Shown: positions 12,961 through 25,130, counted from the first letter of the stretch. The stretch: DNA of 64,000 bases from Alitta virens (GCA_932294295.1 OW028576.1:27101227-27165226); one strand, 5' to 3'. Notes: generated by a model from the letters alone, not told the origin. Made by a program: numbers and translations.

Positions 12961-13407
12961 AACATTAAAAAAAAACTGCTCATGCATAGTATTTCATCCT
13001 GAAATGTTATAGTCGGCAAGCTGCTAACCCAAAGATATATATTATATACTAAACAAAATATCAATTGCCTAATTTGAAATTTGATTTTACAGTCATTCAT
13101 AAGTGATTTGGTAATTAAAAGTGTAAAATGTATGTATTTTCAACTTTAGAATGGCTTAACATGTAGGCTTTTGGTCAGAATTTAAAGATTTTTAAGTGAA
13201 GCAAATCACCATTATACATGGAGATCTGACCATACTTCTAAACATGCAGCTAGCTTAGAGAGGGAGTTATATTCTAAAATGACAGGTGGCAGCACCATAC
13301 AGATCTGCAGTGTAAAAGTGGACACAACTGAGCTAAAACTTTATAAATTGGACCGTAGTATAATCCATAACAGTTTTGATAGATAAGGATATCTAAGGGA
13401 TTTTACA
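12961..13407. other. AT-rich non-coding stretch between satellite and SINE
   Basis: The satellite ends in a run of A at about 12968. The rest has no frame or repeat that I recognise. Confidence 0.5.
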
Positions 13408-13755
13408 ACAGCTGGGTGGCCTAATGGTTAAAGCATCTGCCGATTCCATGTTTGCCAGCTCTGCTGAAGTTCACGGGACCCAGGTTCGATTCCAGGCCCG
13501 GCAGAGCCGGCACTCTTCATGAGCTTCATTCCAGCTGGATGTCGATAGCATGGGACGCTATATTGGAGGTGCCTTGTACTCGGGTGTCTATACTGAGGCA
13601 AGTAAAATACCCCATGGGGTAAATGTGTAACATGGTGTGGACTCCAAGCATTATCTCATCATTACATCTGCCTTTGGCAGCTGGTCATATAAGCTGACTA
13701 AGCTTCAGCAAATATCATTGAGAGACAACCAGATTCTGATAACAAAAAAAGAAAG
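13408..13755 (+). mobile_element. tRNA-derived SINE
   Basis: Pol III promoter boxes are clear: an A-box TGGCCTAATGG at 13417-13427 and a perfect B-box GGTTCGATTCC at 13483-13493, a spacing normal for a tRNA-derived head. A body with CCAGCTGGATGTC follows, then a tail (GAGGCAAGTAAAATACCCCA at about 13596) that reappears inverted at 18.3 kb, then a short A-rich end. Typical SINE architecture. The family name is not recognised. Confidence 0.85.
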
Positions 13756-15185
13756 AAGTTACACAATGTCCCTCTTGCAATGTTAAGGAACACCTAAATT
13801 TAAATTGGTCTTACGCCAGCATGCATTGCATTACAGCCATTACACTAGGATCTGGGATATTCAGAAAGCCTAGATGTCTATGATGGCAAGACCATTAGGT
13901 ACACTCACATATTTCAAGGTCATGGGGTGAAGGTCATAAGATCAACTAACAGGTGTCATTTTTAGAATATTACTATATTGCTCGATTAGACGTATGTACT
14001 AAAATCAACTGTTTGACTTTGATACGTGCAGTGTGGCTAACCTAAGCCATGAATAAAGGTACGATGATTATTGAATGACTGAATTTATCATTTGTTTATG
14101 GAGTGAATAACTGCTTGGTTAATGGTGACATTCGAATATATTACAATTGCAGTTTCAGACAAGAAAACCTATATCGGTCCCAGGTACTATAATCAACACT
14201 GATTTACTTCATTATTCCTCGAAGTGTGCACTGGCGATATTATGCCATGCGATATATGAGGACTTCAAAAAATTCTTCGGGACCTCAGTTAAAATTAGTA
14301 GTAGTTGTATCACTGGTGACAATTGCTGAATTTTGTATTGAAATACCTTGTCTGTGATCTTTTTGAGGCTTCTGTTGATTTTTTGCTGTCTTGAGGTTTC
14401 AAGAGAAGACCTGTACTGTAGGATGAGGTAAGCTGGAGCTTGTAATTGGCTGTTCAGTACTGAAGTGAATGGTCTCTTCACCGGGCAAATTTCGTTGTCC
14501 CGCACGATAATATATTATTCCATATGTCCAAACCCTTGTCTTCTTGTAAGACTGTGGCTCTTGCTGAGATGACTGCATTGATTCTGTGGGTAAAAAAGAT
14601 ACACAATTCATTATTAGGATATAAGAATATTGTCCACATGGTCTTTTTATAGATTGATGAGTCACTGTTGCTAGAACCTCCCGTATGAGTCCAGAATTTG
14701 TTATTTTGTTCCATCTATAATATTGCTATGAGAGATGTCCTCACCCGACATGGCTTCTTGTCCAGTACAAAATGGAATATTTATATACATGATTTGATGG
14801 ATGTGTCCATACTCTCCTCTTGCAAAAGAAGATGCTCCTAGAGTCGACTGTGTGCTGGTGCTATGAAAATATATAAGCAAAATTACAATAGGATTCAAAC
14901 GGGCATGTTTTTTGGACCATACCAAGCAAGGAGCAGAACAAAACGGACAGGGATGTTAACCGTAGATTTACATGATTTAATGTGAGTCAAATCTATACTT
15001 TCTACCAGATACTATCACTCCTGTAGTAATTTCTATTGACTGTTTGTTATATTTCCCTTTGAAATTTCAGTTGTTTCTCCGTGAACATGGCAAACACACA
15101 GCAGGAAACTTGAGTTAATACATAAGTGTATATATGACAAAACTTCACATTTTTACAAATCTTACACCACTGGGCATGTAACTAG
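13756..15185. other. Non-coding stretch, nothing recognised
   Basis: Short frames on both strands at 14.1-14.9 kb have no domain signature and no splice context that I could support. Confidence 0.4.
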
Positions 15186-15725
15186 GCAAAACAATGCTCA
15201 ACCAAGCCGTTTTCTTCCGTAAGGCGGCGCTACAATCCGGTGCGAAGCACCGGCCTTTCTCATAACCGATTTGCCACTCCCCCAGAATCGGGGAGGGAAA
15301 TGCTTCCGTGCGTCATCTGCATACAAAGTAGTGCGATTACTACGCCTTATTTCTTTCTTCCAAGAAGCCACTCGCTGTGAAACTGGTTTAGACGATTTCT
15401 TTTGACTTTAAGTCTACTAACGTCATGAAATTGAACAACTTTACCGTCGAATTCCACCCACTGCAGAAGGTACTATTTTCGTAAAAAGCACTGAACAAGC
15501 GTTGTAACCGCGTTGCGATGCTTATTCAACGATCAATTTTTTACGTTATCCCTTGACACTTTGCGTCAGTTATCAGAAAAACTTGTGCTACGCACCGGAC
15601 AAGAGCCGTCTTTCGGCAGAAATTGCAACCAAGCAGAATATTTAAGCATTTTTACTGACATAAGGAAACCAAAAGACATCAAACGAATTTGGGAAGTTAC
15701 CTTTTTCTCAAGTCATCAGTCCTTT
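15186..15725. repeat. Dispersed repeat, copy 1 (second copy at 46.44-46.88 kb)
   Basis: Shares a long block with 46440-46880: a GC-rich core with the hairpin CCGGTGC-GAA-GCACCGG, then GCCTTTCTCA, CCGATTTGCCACTCCCC, and later TTATCCCTTGA and GCCGTCTTTCG. The similarity is about 75-80% by eye. The terminal structure is unclear and no coding capacity is seen. It could be a MITE, a SINE or part of a larger element. Confidence 0.7.
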
Positions 15726-15939
15726 GAAGCCCAAGTTCATTGAAACTTCCAATGAATACTGTTCCTCTTGTTGACTATAACAAGTCCCAGAGCGAATCTG
15801 AAAAAAATACAACAATAAAAACGATTGCACTTTGTATTTATCTTGAGTCATATACCACTGTACCATTTTTTGCGCAGGAAGTGATTAAGAGTATTGTAAT
15901 CATGAAGTATGTTATATTTGGTTTCAATTTACCAAAATG

Positions 15940-16098
15940 TCAGGGGGCACAATATTTTTTTTTGGGGGGGGGGCAACCCGCAGGGGGCACAATGTTTCAG
16001 CCAATCTGGGGGGGGGGCACCTGGGGGGGCACAGCCTTTGAGTTGGGGGCATGTGCCCCCGCCAGGCCCCCCCCTCCGCATAGCTACGCCACTGAGGG
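15940..16098 (-). mobile_element. G-rich DNA-transposon end or MITE fragment
   Basis: Read on the minus strand it begins CAGTGGCGTAGCTATGCGG. CAGTGGCGTAGC-type termini are common on invertebrate DNA transposons. Several GTGCCCCC repeats and long C runs follow. On the plus strand these are G runs of 7-10 that could form quadruplexes. The overlapping ORFs here are low-complexity artefacts. The other terminus was not located. Confidence 0.6.
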
Positions 16099-16099
16099 G

Positions 16100-17540
16100 C
16101 AGAATAACTGGGCACCTCCTGTCAGTTATTTACAAACGGACAGCTGGAAAATATATTACTATTTTTTCATAATGAATTATCAGACATGATTACATTAAAA
16201 GAACAGACTTTGATATGAAAACTTAGCTTACAAAAAAGCCCCAATTTTTTTTTTAGAAAATTACATTAATTTTAGCTTTAAAAACAGTGTGAAGACAGCA
16301 TTTCATGGTTAGGTTTATAAATGTTATGTTCGAACTTCATCTTGGCATAATTCTGTAAAATTCAATCAAATCTCCATTGGGAAGTTTACAGGATTTATAG
16401 ATTTTTATCTAAATACCGAAAATGTAGCATTTGATATATCTTAACATAAGAGAAATACAACAGTAAATCACTGTCCTATGGACATTTGACTAATCAGTTA
16501 ATGTAGGTGTAATATGCCTCGTAAATTGTTTGAATAATTTAAACTACATAGTGTGAGCATGGGCTAAAGGCAATGTCAACAACGAAAGATAATCCAAGCG
16601 AGTCGTCCTGTCATAATATGGCGCGAAATGGTGTTTTGCAGTTTGTTGTGAATGTATCATAGTCAAATTGTGAAATATGCATTAATTAAAGTTCAACATT
16701 TTGACAGTTTTGTCGAAATCCCGAGCTTGAAAAAATTCTTTCGTTTAGTTTGTTAAAAAAAATCAAGATTAGGACTTTAACAAAACAGTTGTTAGTTTGA
16801 ATTACACAGATACCTGTTAAAGTTGTTGGGAGTTGTGGCTATGTTGTTGTCACCACAAGGTGTTGTTGAAGATGCCACTGACCGGGTTTTAGGCAAAACA
16901 GTTGTTTGTTAAATTTTGCTCACCAACGCAGTGACACCCCCAACAACACCTTAAGGTGTCACAAACAAAGTGAGGCAAACAGGTGCATTTGCACTCAACA
17001 AAATTAATTTGAAATTCATTTAAGGAGACAATAATTTCTAAAATATAATAATAATAAATGATATATATATATATTTTTTTTTTTCTGTTTAAATTCATGA
17101 GGCCATCGATATGCAATATTGCGTAATTCATTCTTACCTGTGTGCGAAATTTAAAATTTTGAAAATTGGATGACAGATGACAAAGTTGTGAAATATTACG
17201 CACAATTATAATTTGGACAGTTTCGACCTATATGCACTGCTTCATCTGAGATTAATGGGGTCTCTCCAATCTAAGAATGGCTTATTTTAAGCAGTCTATT
17301 TGCTGCGAGCATAATCTTGTTGTAATCAGTCAGTGCCCTTAAACTGCATTAAATTGAATATCATTTTTGGTTTAATATTTCTGAGAATTATTTGTTAAAA
17401 GTATGGAAAAAATGCAAATAAATTTCTCACTGGTCTTGTCAGCCCTGTAAACAAATTAAAAGCGACGCTGCCTTGATAATCAGAGCAGTATTATCAAAAC
17501 TGAACATTTATGAGTAAAAACAAAATTAAATAAATCACAG
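16100..17540. other. Non-coding stretch with short inverted repeats
   Basis: Near 16800-16960, GTTGTTGTCACC..AAGGTGTTGTTG and CAACAACACCTTAAGGTGTC form imperfect inverted repeats, possibly a MITE remnant. A TA run and a T run lie at 17060-17083. No gene seen. Confidence 0.4.
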
Positions 17541-17591
17541 GGGAGGCCGTTTTGGTGGGGGCCGTTTTGGCAAGAGTCCGTTTTGACTGCG

Positions 17592-17870
17592 TACGTCATT
17601 GACACACTGTCGCACAATGCAATTTTTGTTTCCAATCTTACAATGTTTGTTTGCGATCATTGTTTCCCAATAAACAAATTACAGCGTAATAGAAGTTTCG
17701 CATAATCCAGTGTAAACTTGGGCGCAAAATGGAGGCGTTAACTATAGGGGAGGGGCTGTAATCGACGAATCTGATTGGCTAATGCACCTGGCCGGTCATT
17801 TGCATTGCTGTTTGTGACTATAAAAACCAATTCCCGCCAGAAATCGGTACACCACCATTCAGTGGCACTC
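17592..17870 (+). promoter_or_regulatory. Compact TATA promoter with CCAAT, octamer and E2F-like motifs
   Basis: In order on the plus strand: a CRE-like TACGTCAT near 17592, GGGAGGGGCTG near 17748, an inverted CCAAT (ATTGG, 17774-17778), a perfect octamer ATTTGCAT (17798-17805), TATAAAAA (17819-17826), TTCCCGCC (17831-17838, E2F-like), then TTCAGTGGC near 17860 as a possible start site. A GAG|GTATTT donor-like site lies at about 17900, so a short untranslated first exon is possible. The combination resembles promoters of replication-linked genes, histone H2A/H2B being the textbook case. No histone frame follows within the next kilobases. It may serve the gene ending at 28.6 kb, which is inference. 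Confidence 0.55.
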
Positions 17871-18261
17871 ACACACACTCAGAGCTCTGAGAACACCGAG
17901 GTATTTACATTGAAGTTTAGAGTTACATTTAACATATGCCTATATAATGAGAAAACACATAGGAATAATATGCTGCACATACTGGTTTACCGTTTTATGT
18001 ATACACAATATACATAAATTTGTGCACATTGAATTTAGGGTGACATTTTAGAAACCCACAGGAATACAATTGCTCATTATACATTACACAATTTAGGATT
18101 ATGTTATTTGATGGGCTATTAGGATTTTGTAAATGAATATATTGGGAAATCGGTTTAATGGATTGTTTTTGTCGGAGGTTATATGGGTAACTTAATTTAG
18201 GTTTATATATATTTATGGGTAATTAAATGTTGGAAGTGCAGCCCTCAAAGGCAAGTTATTG

Positions 18262-18500
18262 CCGCTATCAAGGTTTGAGTGATGAGGTGAGAGAGTAGTC
18301 CACCAATGTTACACATTTACCCCACGGGTGGGGCATTTTACTTGCCTCAGCATATACACTGAGTACAAGGGACCACTGATTTAACGTCTCATCTGAACGA
18401 CAGGTGGGATGATGCTCATGAAAGGTGCCCGGGCCTGGGATTGAACCCGGGTCCTCCAGAGGAGCAGGCAAGCATCTTACCACTATATATGTAGTATGGA
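18262..18500 (-). mobile_element. tRNA-derived SINE, inverted
   Basis: On the minus strand: CCCGGGTTCAATCCC (B-box-like), then CATGAGCATCATCC, then the tail GAGGCAAGTAAAATGCCCCA and GGGGTAAATGTGTAACAT, shared with the 13.4-kb SINE. Same family, opposite orientation. Confidence 0.75.
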
Positions 18501-18972
18501 CAAGTACGACATGACTGTTTATCATTGACTGGTTCACCCATCGATTGAGTTTACCGAATGACTTTCACCCATCATCTTCTACCTATAACCATCATCACCC
18601 ATCTACCCTCCCCATTGCAAGAGTGCCCCAAGGCATTCCTAGCAAACAGGCTCAGGCATGTTCAAGGTTTTACAGCGCAATTGCGGTACACCAGCATTTT
18701 TTTTTATTATTATATGATTTATAGGATTCACAGTGATTGTTACATGATGTAATTGATTTATTACATTGTAACATGAGGTAATTGATTTATTAATTGACAT
18801 ATTATTGTAAGAGGGTACTAGGATCGACCAGACAACTCTACTCATCGCTGGACCAGTCAACACGAACAAATGTTTTTTGGTGGTGGACTAACACTTGTTG
18901 GAAATAAGGGGTGTTTTTGTTCAGTTGTAATTCAGTTAATAATGTTTATTTTGTGTAATATTTACATGGACA

Positions 18973-19760
18973 TTGAGAAATACAACCAACTGCTCCCTAA
19001 GGCTTGGTGCATTCTTAGCAAAAAGGCATAGGAATGTTCTTGGCTTTTTAGTATGGCTTGGTGCATTCTTAACAAAGACGCTTAGGAATGTTCTGGGTTT
19101 TATTAACTATATGAACGATGAAGGCCTGGTACATTCGGATCAAAAAGGCATAGGAATGTCTTGGGCTTTAGTAAGGCCTGGCGCATTCTTATCAAAAAGG
19201 AATAGGAATCTTCTGGGCTTTTTAGTATGGCTGGGTGCATTCTTAACAAAAAGGCTTAGGAATGTTCTGGGTTTTAGTAGGGCCTGGTGCATTCTTAACA
19301 AAGAGGCTTAGGAATGTTCTGGGCTTTTTAGTATGGCTTGGTGCATTCTTAACAAAGAGGCTTAGGAATGTTCTGGGCTTTTTAGTATGGCTTGGTGCAT
19401 TCTTAACAAAGAGGCTTAGGAATGTTCTGGGTTTTAGTAGGGCCTGGTGCATTCTTAACAAAGAGGCTTAGGAATGTTATGGGCTTTTTAGTATGGCTTG
19501 GTGCATTCTTAACAAAGAGGCTTAGGAATGTTCTGGGCTTTTTAGTATGGCTTGGTGCATTCTTAACAAAGAGGCTTAGGAATGTTCTGGGTTTTAGTAG
19601 GGCCTGGTGCATTCTTATCAAAAAGGCATAGGAATGTTATGGACTTTAGTAAGGCTCGGTGCATTCTTAACGAAAAGTCATGAGAATCTTCTGGGCTTTA
19701 GTAAGGCTTGGTGCATTTCTAGCAAAGAGGCTTAGGAATATTCTGGGTTTTTGCGGTACG
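18973..19760 (+). repeat. 53/54-bp minisatellite with a ~160-bp trimer period
   Basis: Units contain GGTGCATTCTTAACAAAGAG followed by GCTTAGGAATGTTCTGGG. Two unit types alternate (…CTTTTTAGTATGGCTTG and …TTTTAGTAGGGCCTG), giving a 160-bp higher-order period (19262 to 19422). ORFs on both strands here (LGAFLTKRLRNVLGFLVW repeats) follow from the repeat. A related single copy lies at about 18630-18672. Flanking sequence at 18700-18865 and 19780-19945 is also duplicated, and again inside the 22-26 kb modules. Confidence 0.9.
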
Positions 19761-19945
19761 CGGCAGTTTTTTTCATATTTATGATGTAATCTAAAGTAGG
19801 ATTAATAGTAATTGTTACATAATGTAATTGATTTATTAATTGACATATTATTGTAAGAGGGCAATAGGATTGACCAGACAACTCTAATCATTGCTGGACC
19901 AGACAACTGTACTCATGGATCATCAGATTACCAGGTTTTTATTTA

Positions 19946-20421
19946 TATATTAAACAAACCAAAACCATAAGGTTTTTTTATGTTCGTTTCTAGTTCGGAT
20001 AGATTCCTTTTTTGTTACATGTATGTGTCAAATAGCATGATTATTAAAGACTCACTTATTTTATCTTTAACTTCTTGGACCTTCTCATGGCAATTTTTAG
20101 GGGTTAGTCGGTCAAAATTTATAATTAAATGAAATTGCATAGTAAATAAAACTTGATATTTTTTTTAATTTTCTGTCGGCATATTTCTCTTTGTATCAGT
20201 GGATCAGAGAAGCTAACAATGAAATTTCACCTAATCAACGGAAAGGACTTTAATTTATGCAATATAATAGGTCTGTTTTTGTGTTACATGATTGGGTCAC
20301 TTCCAAGTTAGTAATTACACAATTAGTCGCTGTTGAGATTGTCAGTTCAAGTATTTCAGTTCAGCGATGTGTTTGTCAAGGAAAGCACATGCATATTGTA
20401 ATAATTGTATGTCTATTTCAG
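19946..20421. other. AT-rich intron-like sequence
   Basis: No repeats or open frames recognised. It leads into a pyrimidine-rich tract and acceptor at 20411-20421. Confidence 0.4.
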
Positions 20422-20500
20422 TGATCCTCTCCGTGGCTGGGCAGGATGATTTTGGGTGCCCCTACCTTCCACTTCTACCCCCGGCTGAGGTGGACATAAG
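20422..20500 (+). CDS. Exon A of an unidentified gene (3' part)
   Basis: A 79-bp stretch is bounded by ATTTCAG and AAG|GTCAGC. It is open in the frame giving ILSVAGQDDFGCPYLPLLPP then AEVDI, with one codon split at each end. It ends with two bases of a codon, exactly the phase needed by each copy of exon B (AG+A gives Arg). This joint phase match is the main evidence. Upstream coding exons were not identified, and the family is not recognised. The gene would run from here to 28597 on the plus strand. Confidence 0.55.
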
Positions 20501-20963
20501 GTCAGCATTGTTCACTCCATGAATACCGCTGCAATCCGTTGTATCTAATATAAGTAATGTAAGTATATACAGTTCAGTTTGCCGAAGCCAAATTCATATA
20601 GACCCAAGATTTTAGAAATAAGCTCTAGAGTAAATAGTTAAATGTTCACTCTTCATTAACTACTTGGGACCTAGTTTTGGTACATTTTGGTCTGCTTTAA
20701 TTAGCCTAATAAAAAAAAAGATAAATATATTCAATATAATTGTTCCTGTTTTTTCTATAATAAAATGATCTGACTGCAAATAATGTTTGTGAGGACTACT
20801 TGAATGCCTGGAAGATGCATTGCGAGTTAATAATTTATAGTAACCAAGTTTACAATGGATAATTTGGGAATCACATGTTTTGCAATAAAGTAAATATGCC
20901 TAAAATATTGAAATACCAGAAATTATTGAAGATTTATACTAACACCATGTTTCTTCATTTCAG

Positions 20964-21031
20964 AGAGCCCCTATCAGATGTAAAGCATAGACTAACAGAT
21001 CTGGCATTACTCGGGTATGACTGGTACTAAA
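20964..21031 (+). pseudogene. Exon B copy 1 (carries an in-frame stop)
   Basis: A 68-bp exon-like block after CATTTCAG, reading (R)EPLSDVKHRLTDLALLGYD then WY and TAA, where the other copies have CAA. The T for C change would end translation here if this copy is spliced in. The sequence continues AAA|GTAAAA, the presumed donor. Copy 1 is therefore either a decayed duplicate or an alternative terminal exon. Confidence 0.45.
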
Positions 21032-21825
21032 GTAAAAATGAGAGCAGCTAAGGTGATGCATTCAAATTTGGCTTTCCATAATGGGTACAAAGTTTGAGGT
21101 AATCTTTCAAAAAAATGCTTTCATCTTTTGTTTCTTTTGCTCAGTGTAAGGGGTGGCTTCAGTATGTCTAAATTGCCTATTTCGGATCATGTTAAATTGC
21201 ATGCAGCTGGGTGGTCTAGTGGTGAGACTGGTCTGCTCCTCTGAAGGACTTGGATTCAAACCCAGGACAGGCCTCCTTTATGCGCAACATCTCAGCTGGA
21301 TGTCTTTCTATCAGGTTTTGGCACAAGAGTATGCATTAGAATGCCTGAATTAGTAAAATGTATAACTGTTACAAAATTTTGACATCAGCACTCCTTTAGG
21401 ATATGTGGCCTAAATTGCCTATTTCGGATCATGTTAAATTGCATGCAGCTGGGTGGTCTAGTGGTGAGACTGGTCTGCTCCTCTGAAGGACTTGGATTCA
21501 AACCCAGGACGGGCCTCCTTTATGCGCAACATCCCAGCTGGATGTCTTTCTATCAGATTTGGCACAAGAGTATTCATTAGAATGCCTGAATTAGTAAAAT
21601 GTATAACTGTTACAAAATTGTGACATCAGCACTCCTTCAGGATATGTGGCCTAAATTGCCTATTTCGGATCATGTCAAACATGCAGCTGGGTGGTCTAGT
21701 GGTGAGACTGGTCTGCTCCTCTGAAGGACTTGGATTCAATTCCAGGATGAGCCTCCTTTATGAGCAACATCTCAGCTGGATGTCTCTCTATTCAATTTTG
21801 GCACAACAGTATGCCTTAGAAGGCC

Positions 21826-22400
21826 TGAATTAGTGTTTTGCATGGAACTATTATTCGGTAATTTTTCATGTTTATCTTGTAATGTTACCTATGATTCACA
21901 GTAATTGCTAAATAATGTAAGTGATTCATTCAATGACATATTACTGCAAGAGTATAATAGGATCGACCAGACAACTCTACCCATTGCTGGAACAGATGAG
22001 TCACAGATCATCGAAGGACCAGGTTTTTATTTCTATACTTGACTGATTGATGGTTAAATAAATAGATGAAACCAAATTTTCATATAATGGAGTTCTTTAA
22101 AAGATACCCAGAAGTTATTGAAGGTTTGTACGTACACCATGTTTCTCCATTTCAGAGAGCCCCTATCAGATGTAAAGCATAGACTAACAGATCTGGCATT
22201 ACTCGGGTATGACCGGTACCAAAGTAAAAATGAGAGCAGCTAAGGTGATGTATTCAAATTTGGCTTTCCATAATGGGTACAAAGTTGGAGGTAATCTTTG
22301 AAAAGAATGCTTTCATCTTTTGTTTCTTTTGCTCAGTGTAAGGGGTGGCTTCAGTAGGTCTAAATTTGTTATTTCCGATCATGTTAAATTGCATGCAGCT
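21826..22400 (+). repeat. Exon-B-bearing segmental duplication, copy 2
   Basis: Runs from GTTTTGCATGGAACTATTAT through GATCGACCAGACAACTCTAC, CCATGTTTCTCCATTTCAG, exon B and TTTTGTTTCTTTTGCTCAG to the next SINE head. It repeats at about 24556-25130 (offset 2730 bp) and 25489-26010. The right half also matches 20930-21170. Confidence 0.85.
22156..22223 (+). CDS. Exon B copy 2 of the unidentified gene
   Basis: Same 68-bp block with acceptor CCATTTCAG and donor AAA|GTAAAA. It reads REPLSDVKHRLTDLALLGYD then RYQ, with no stop inside the exon. Spliced to exon C (28548) the joining codon is A+AC (Asn) and the frame stays open to the TGA at 28595. If the donor is ignored, the frame ends 6 codons later (SKNESS, stop). 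Either use is possible without transcript data. Confidence 0.45.
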
Positions 22401-24555
22401 GGGTGGTCTAGTGGTGAGGCTGGTCTGCTCCTCTGAAGGACTTGGATTCAAACCCAGGACGGGCCTCCTTTATGTGCAACATCCCAGCTGGATGTTTTTC
22501 TATCAGATTTTGGCACAAGAGTATGCCTTAGAATGCTATTTACAAAATATTGACATCAGCTCTCCTTTAGGATATGTGGCCTAAATTGCCTATTTTGGAT
22601 CATGTTAAATTGCATGCAGCTGGGTGGTCTTGGATTCAATTCCAGGATGAGCCTCCTTTATGAGCAACATCTCAGCTGGATGTCTCTCTATTCAATTTTG
22701 GCACAACAGTATGCCTTAGAATGCTATTTACAAAATTTTGACATCAGCACTCCTTTAGGATATGTGGCCTAAATTGCCTATTTCGGATCATGTTAAATGG
22801 CATGCAGCTGGGTGGTCTAGTGGTGAGACTGGTCTGCTCCTCTGAAGGACTTGGATTCAAACCCAGGACGGGCCTCCTTTATGCGCAACATCCCAGCTGG
22901 ATGTCTTTCTATCAGATTTTGGCACAAGAGTATGCCTTAGAATGCCATTTACAAAATTTTGACATCAGCACTCCTTTAGGATATGTTGCCTAAATTGCCT
23001 ATTTCGGATCATGTTAAATGGCATGCAGCTGGGTGGTCTAGTGGTGAGACTGGTCTGCTCCTCTGAAGGACTTGGATTCAAACCCAGGACGGGCCTCCTG
23101 TATGCGCAACATCCCAGCTGGATGACTTTCTATCAGATTTTGGCACAAGAGTATGCATTGGAATGCCTGAATTAGTAAAATGTATAACTGTTACAAAATT
23201 TTGACATCAGCACTCCTTTAGGATATGTGGCCTAAATTGCCTATTTCGGATCATGTTAAATTGCATGCAGCTGGGTGGTCTAGTTGTGAGACTGGTCTGC
23301 TCCTCTGAAGGACTTGGATTCAAACCCAGGATGAGCCTCCTTTATGCGCAACATCCCAGCTAGATGTCTTTCTATCAGATTTTGGCACAAGAGTATGCCT
23401 TAGAATGCTATTTACAAAATTTTGACATCAGCACTCCTTTAGGATATGTGGCCTAAATTGCCTATTTCGGATCATGTTAAATTGCATGCAGCTGGGCTGT
23501 CTAGTGGTGAGACTGGTCTGCTCCTCTGAAGGACTTGGATTCAAACCCAGGACGGGCCTCCTTTATGCGCAACATCCCAGCTGGATGTCTTTCTATCAGA
23601 TTTTGGCACAAGAGAATGCCTTAGAATGCGATTTACAAAATTTTGACATCAGCACTCCTTTAGGATATGTGGCCTAAATTGCCTATTTCGGATCATGTTA
23701 AATTGCATGCAGCTGGGTGGTCTAGTGGTGAGACTGGTCTCCTCCTCTGAAGGACTTGGATTCAATTCCAGAATGAGCCTCCTTTATGAGCAACATCTCA
23801 GCTGGATGTCTTTCTATCAGATTTTGGCACAAGAGTATGCATTAGAATGCCTGAATTAGTAAAATGTATAACTGTTACAAAATTTTGACATCAGCAGTCC
23901 TTTAGGATATGTGGCCTAAATTGCCTATTTCGGATCATGTTAAATTGCATGCAGCTGGGTGGTCTAGTGGTGAGACTGGTCTGCTCCTCTGAAGGACTTG
24001 GATTCAATTCCAGGATGAGCCTCCTTTATGAGCAACATCTCAGCTGGATGTCTTTCTATCAGATTTTGGCACAAGAGTATACATTAGAATGCCTGAATTA
24101 GCAAAATGTATAACTGTTACAAAATTTTGACATCAGCACTCCTTTAGGATATGTGGCCTAAATTGCCTATTTCGGATCATGTTAAATTGCATGCAGCTGG
24201 GTGGTCTAGTGGTGAGACTGGTCTGCTCCTCTGAAGGACTTGGATTCAAACCCAGGATGGGCCTCCTTTATGCGCAACATCCCAGCTGGATGTCTTTCTA
24301 TCAGATTTTGGCACAAGAGTATGCCTAGAATGCTATTTACAAAATTTTGACATCAGCACTCCTTTAGGATATGTGGCCTAAATTGCCTATTTCGGATCAT
24401 GTTAAATTGCATGCAGCTGGGTGGTCTAGTGGTGAGACTGGTCTGCTCCTCTGAAGGACTTGGATTCAATTCCAGGATGAGCCTCCTTTATGAGCAACAT
24501 CTCAGCTGGATGTCTCTCTATTCAATTTTGGCACAACAGTATGCCTTAGAAGGCC

Positions 24556-25130
24556 TGAATTAGTGTTTTGCATGGAACTATTATTCGGTAATTTTTCATA
24601 TTTATTTTGTAATGTTACCTGTGATTCACAGTAATTGCTAAATAATGTAAGTGATTCATACATTGATATATTATTGTGAGAGCATCATAGGATCGACCAG
24701 ACAACTCTACCCATTGCTGGAACAGATGAGTCACAGATCATCGAAGGACCAGGTTTTTATTTCTATACTTGACTGACTGATGGTTAAATAAATAGATGAA
24801 ACCAAATTTTCATATAATGGAGTTCTTTAAAAGTTACCCAGAAATTATTGAAGGTTTGTACTTACACCATGTTTCTCCATTTCAGAGAGCCCCTATCAGA
24901 TGTAAAGCATAGACTAACAGATCTGGCATTACTCGGGTATGACTGGTACCAAAGTAAAAATGAGAGCAGCTAAGGTGATGCATTCAAATTTGGCTTTCCA
25001 TAATGGGTACAAAGTTGGAGGTAATCTTTGAAAAGAATGCTTTCATCTTTTGTTTCTTTTGCTCAGTGTAAGGGGTGGCTTCAGTAGGTCTAAATTTGTT
25101 ATTTCCGATCATGTTAAATTGCATGCAGCT
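24556..25130 (+). repeat. Exon-B-bearing segmental duplication, copy 3
   Basis: About 2730 bp downstream of copy 2 and very similar to it throughout, including the acceptor, exon, donor and the SINE head that follows. Confidence 0.85.
24886..24953 (+). CDS. Exon B copy 3 of the unidentified gene
   Basis: 68 bp, open, ending LLGYDWYQ, with acceptor CCATTTCAG and donor AAA|GTAAAA. It keeps the Trp of copy 1 and the Gln codon that copy 1 has lost, so it may be closest to the ancestral exon. Phase matches exon A upstream and exon C downstream. Confidence 0.48.

Larger units (their letters stand above)
21170..24560 (+). repeat. Tandem array of tRNA-derived SINE units (~220/240 bp)
   Basis: Repeated heads GGGTGGTCTAGTGGTGAGAC (A-box-like) occur near 21211, 21449, 21691, 22402, 22811, 23032, 23272, 23496, 23718, 23960, 24202 and 24422, plus a head-deleted one at 22620. 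Each is followed by GGATTCAAACCCAGGA or GGATTCAATTCCAGGA (B-box-like) and ATCCCAGCTGGATGTC. The two length classes differ by about 20 bp (TAGTAAAATGTATAACTG present or absent). Units are joined head to tail by GCCTAAATTGCCTATTTCGG rather than scattered, so the SINE has become a satellite. Positions 21826-22400 interrupt the array with a module carrying exon B copy 2. Confidence 0.9.

Noticed and set aside
15740..16189. 149-codon ORF and its overlaps.
   Set aside because: Composed of G/C runs of the transposon end; no protein-like composition.
17775..18017. 80-codon ORF after the promoter as a small gene.
   Set aside because: It begins upstream of the TATA box and has no histone or other domain.
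21170..24560. Cluster of functional tRNA genes.
   Set aside because: The heads lack a consistent acceptor stem and anticodon arm, the B-box is diverged, and SINE bodies follow.
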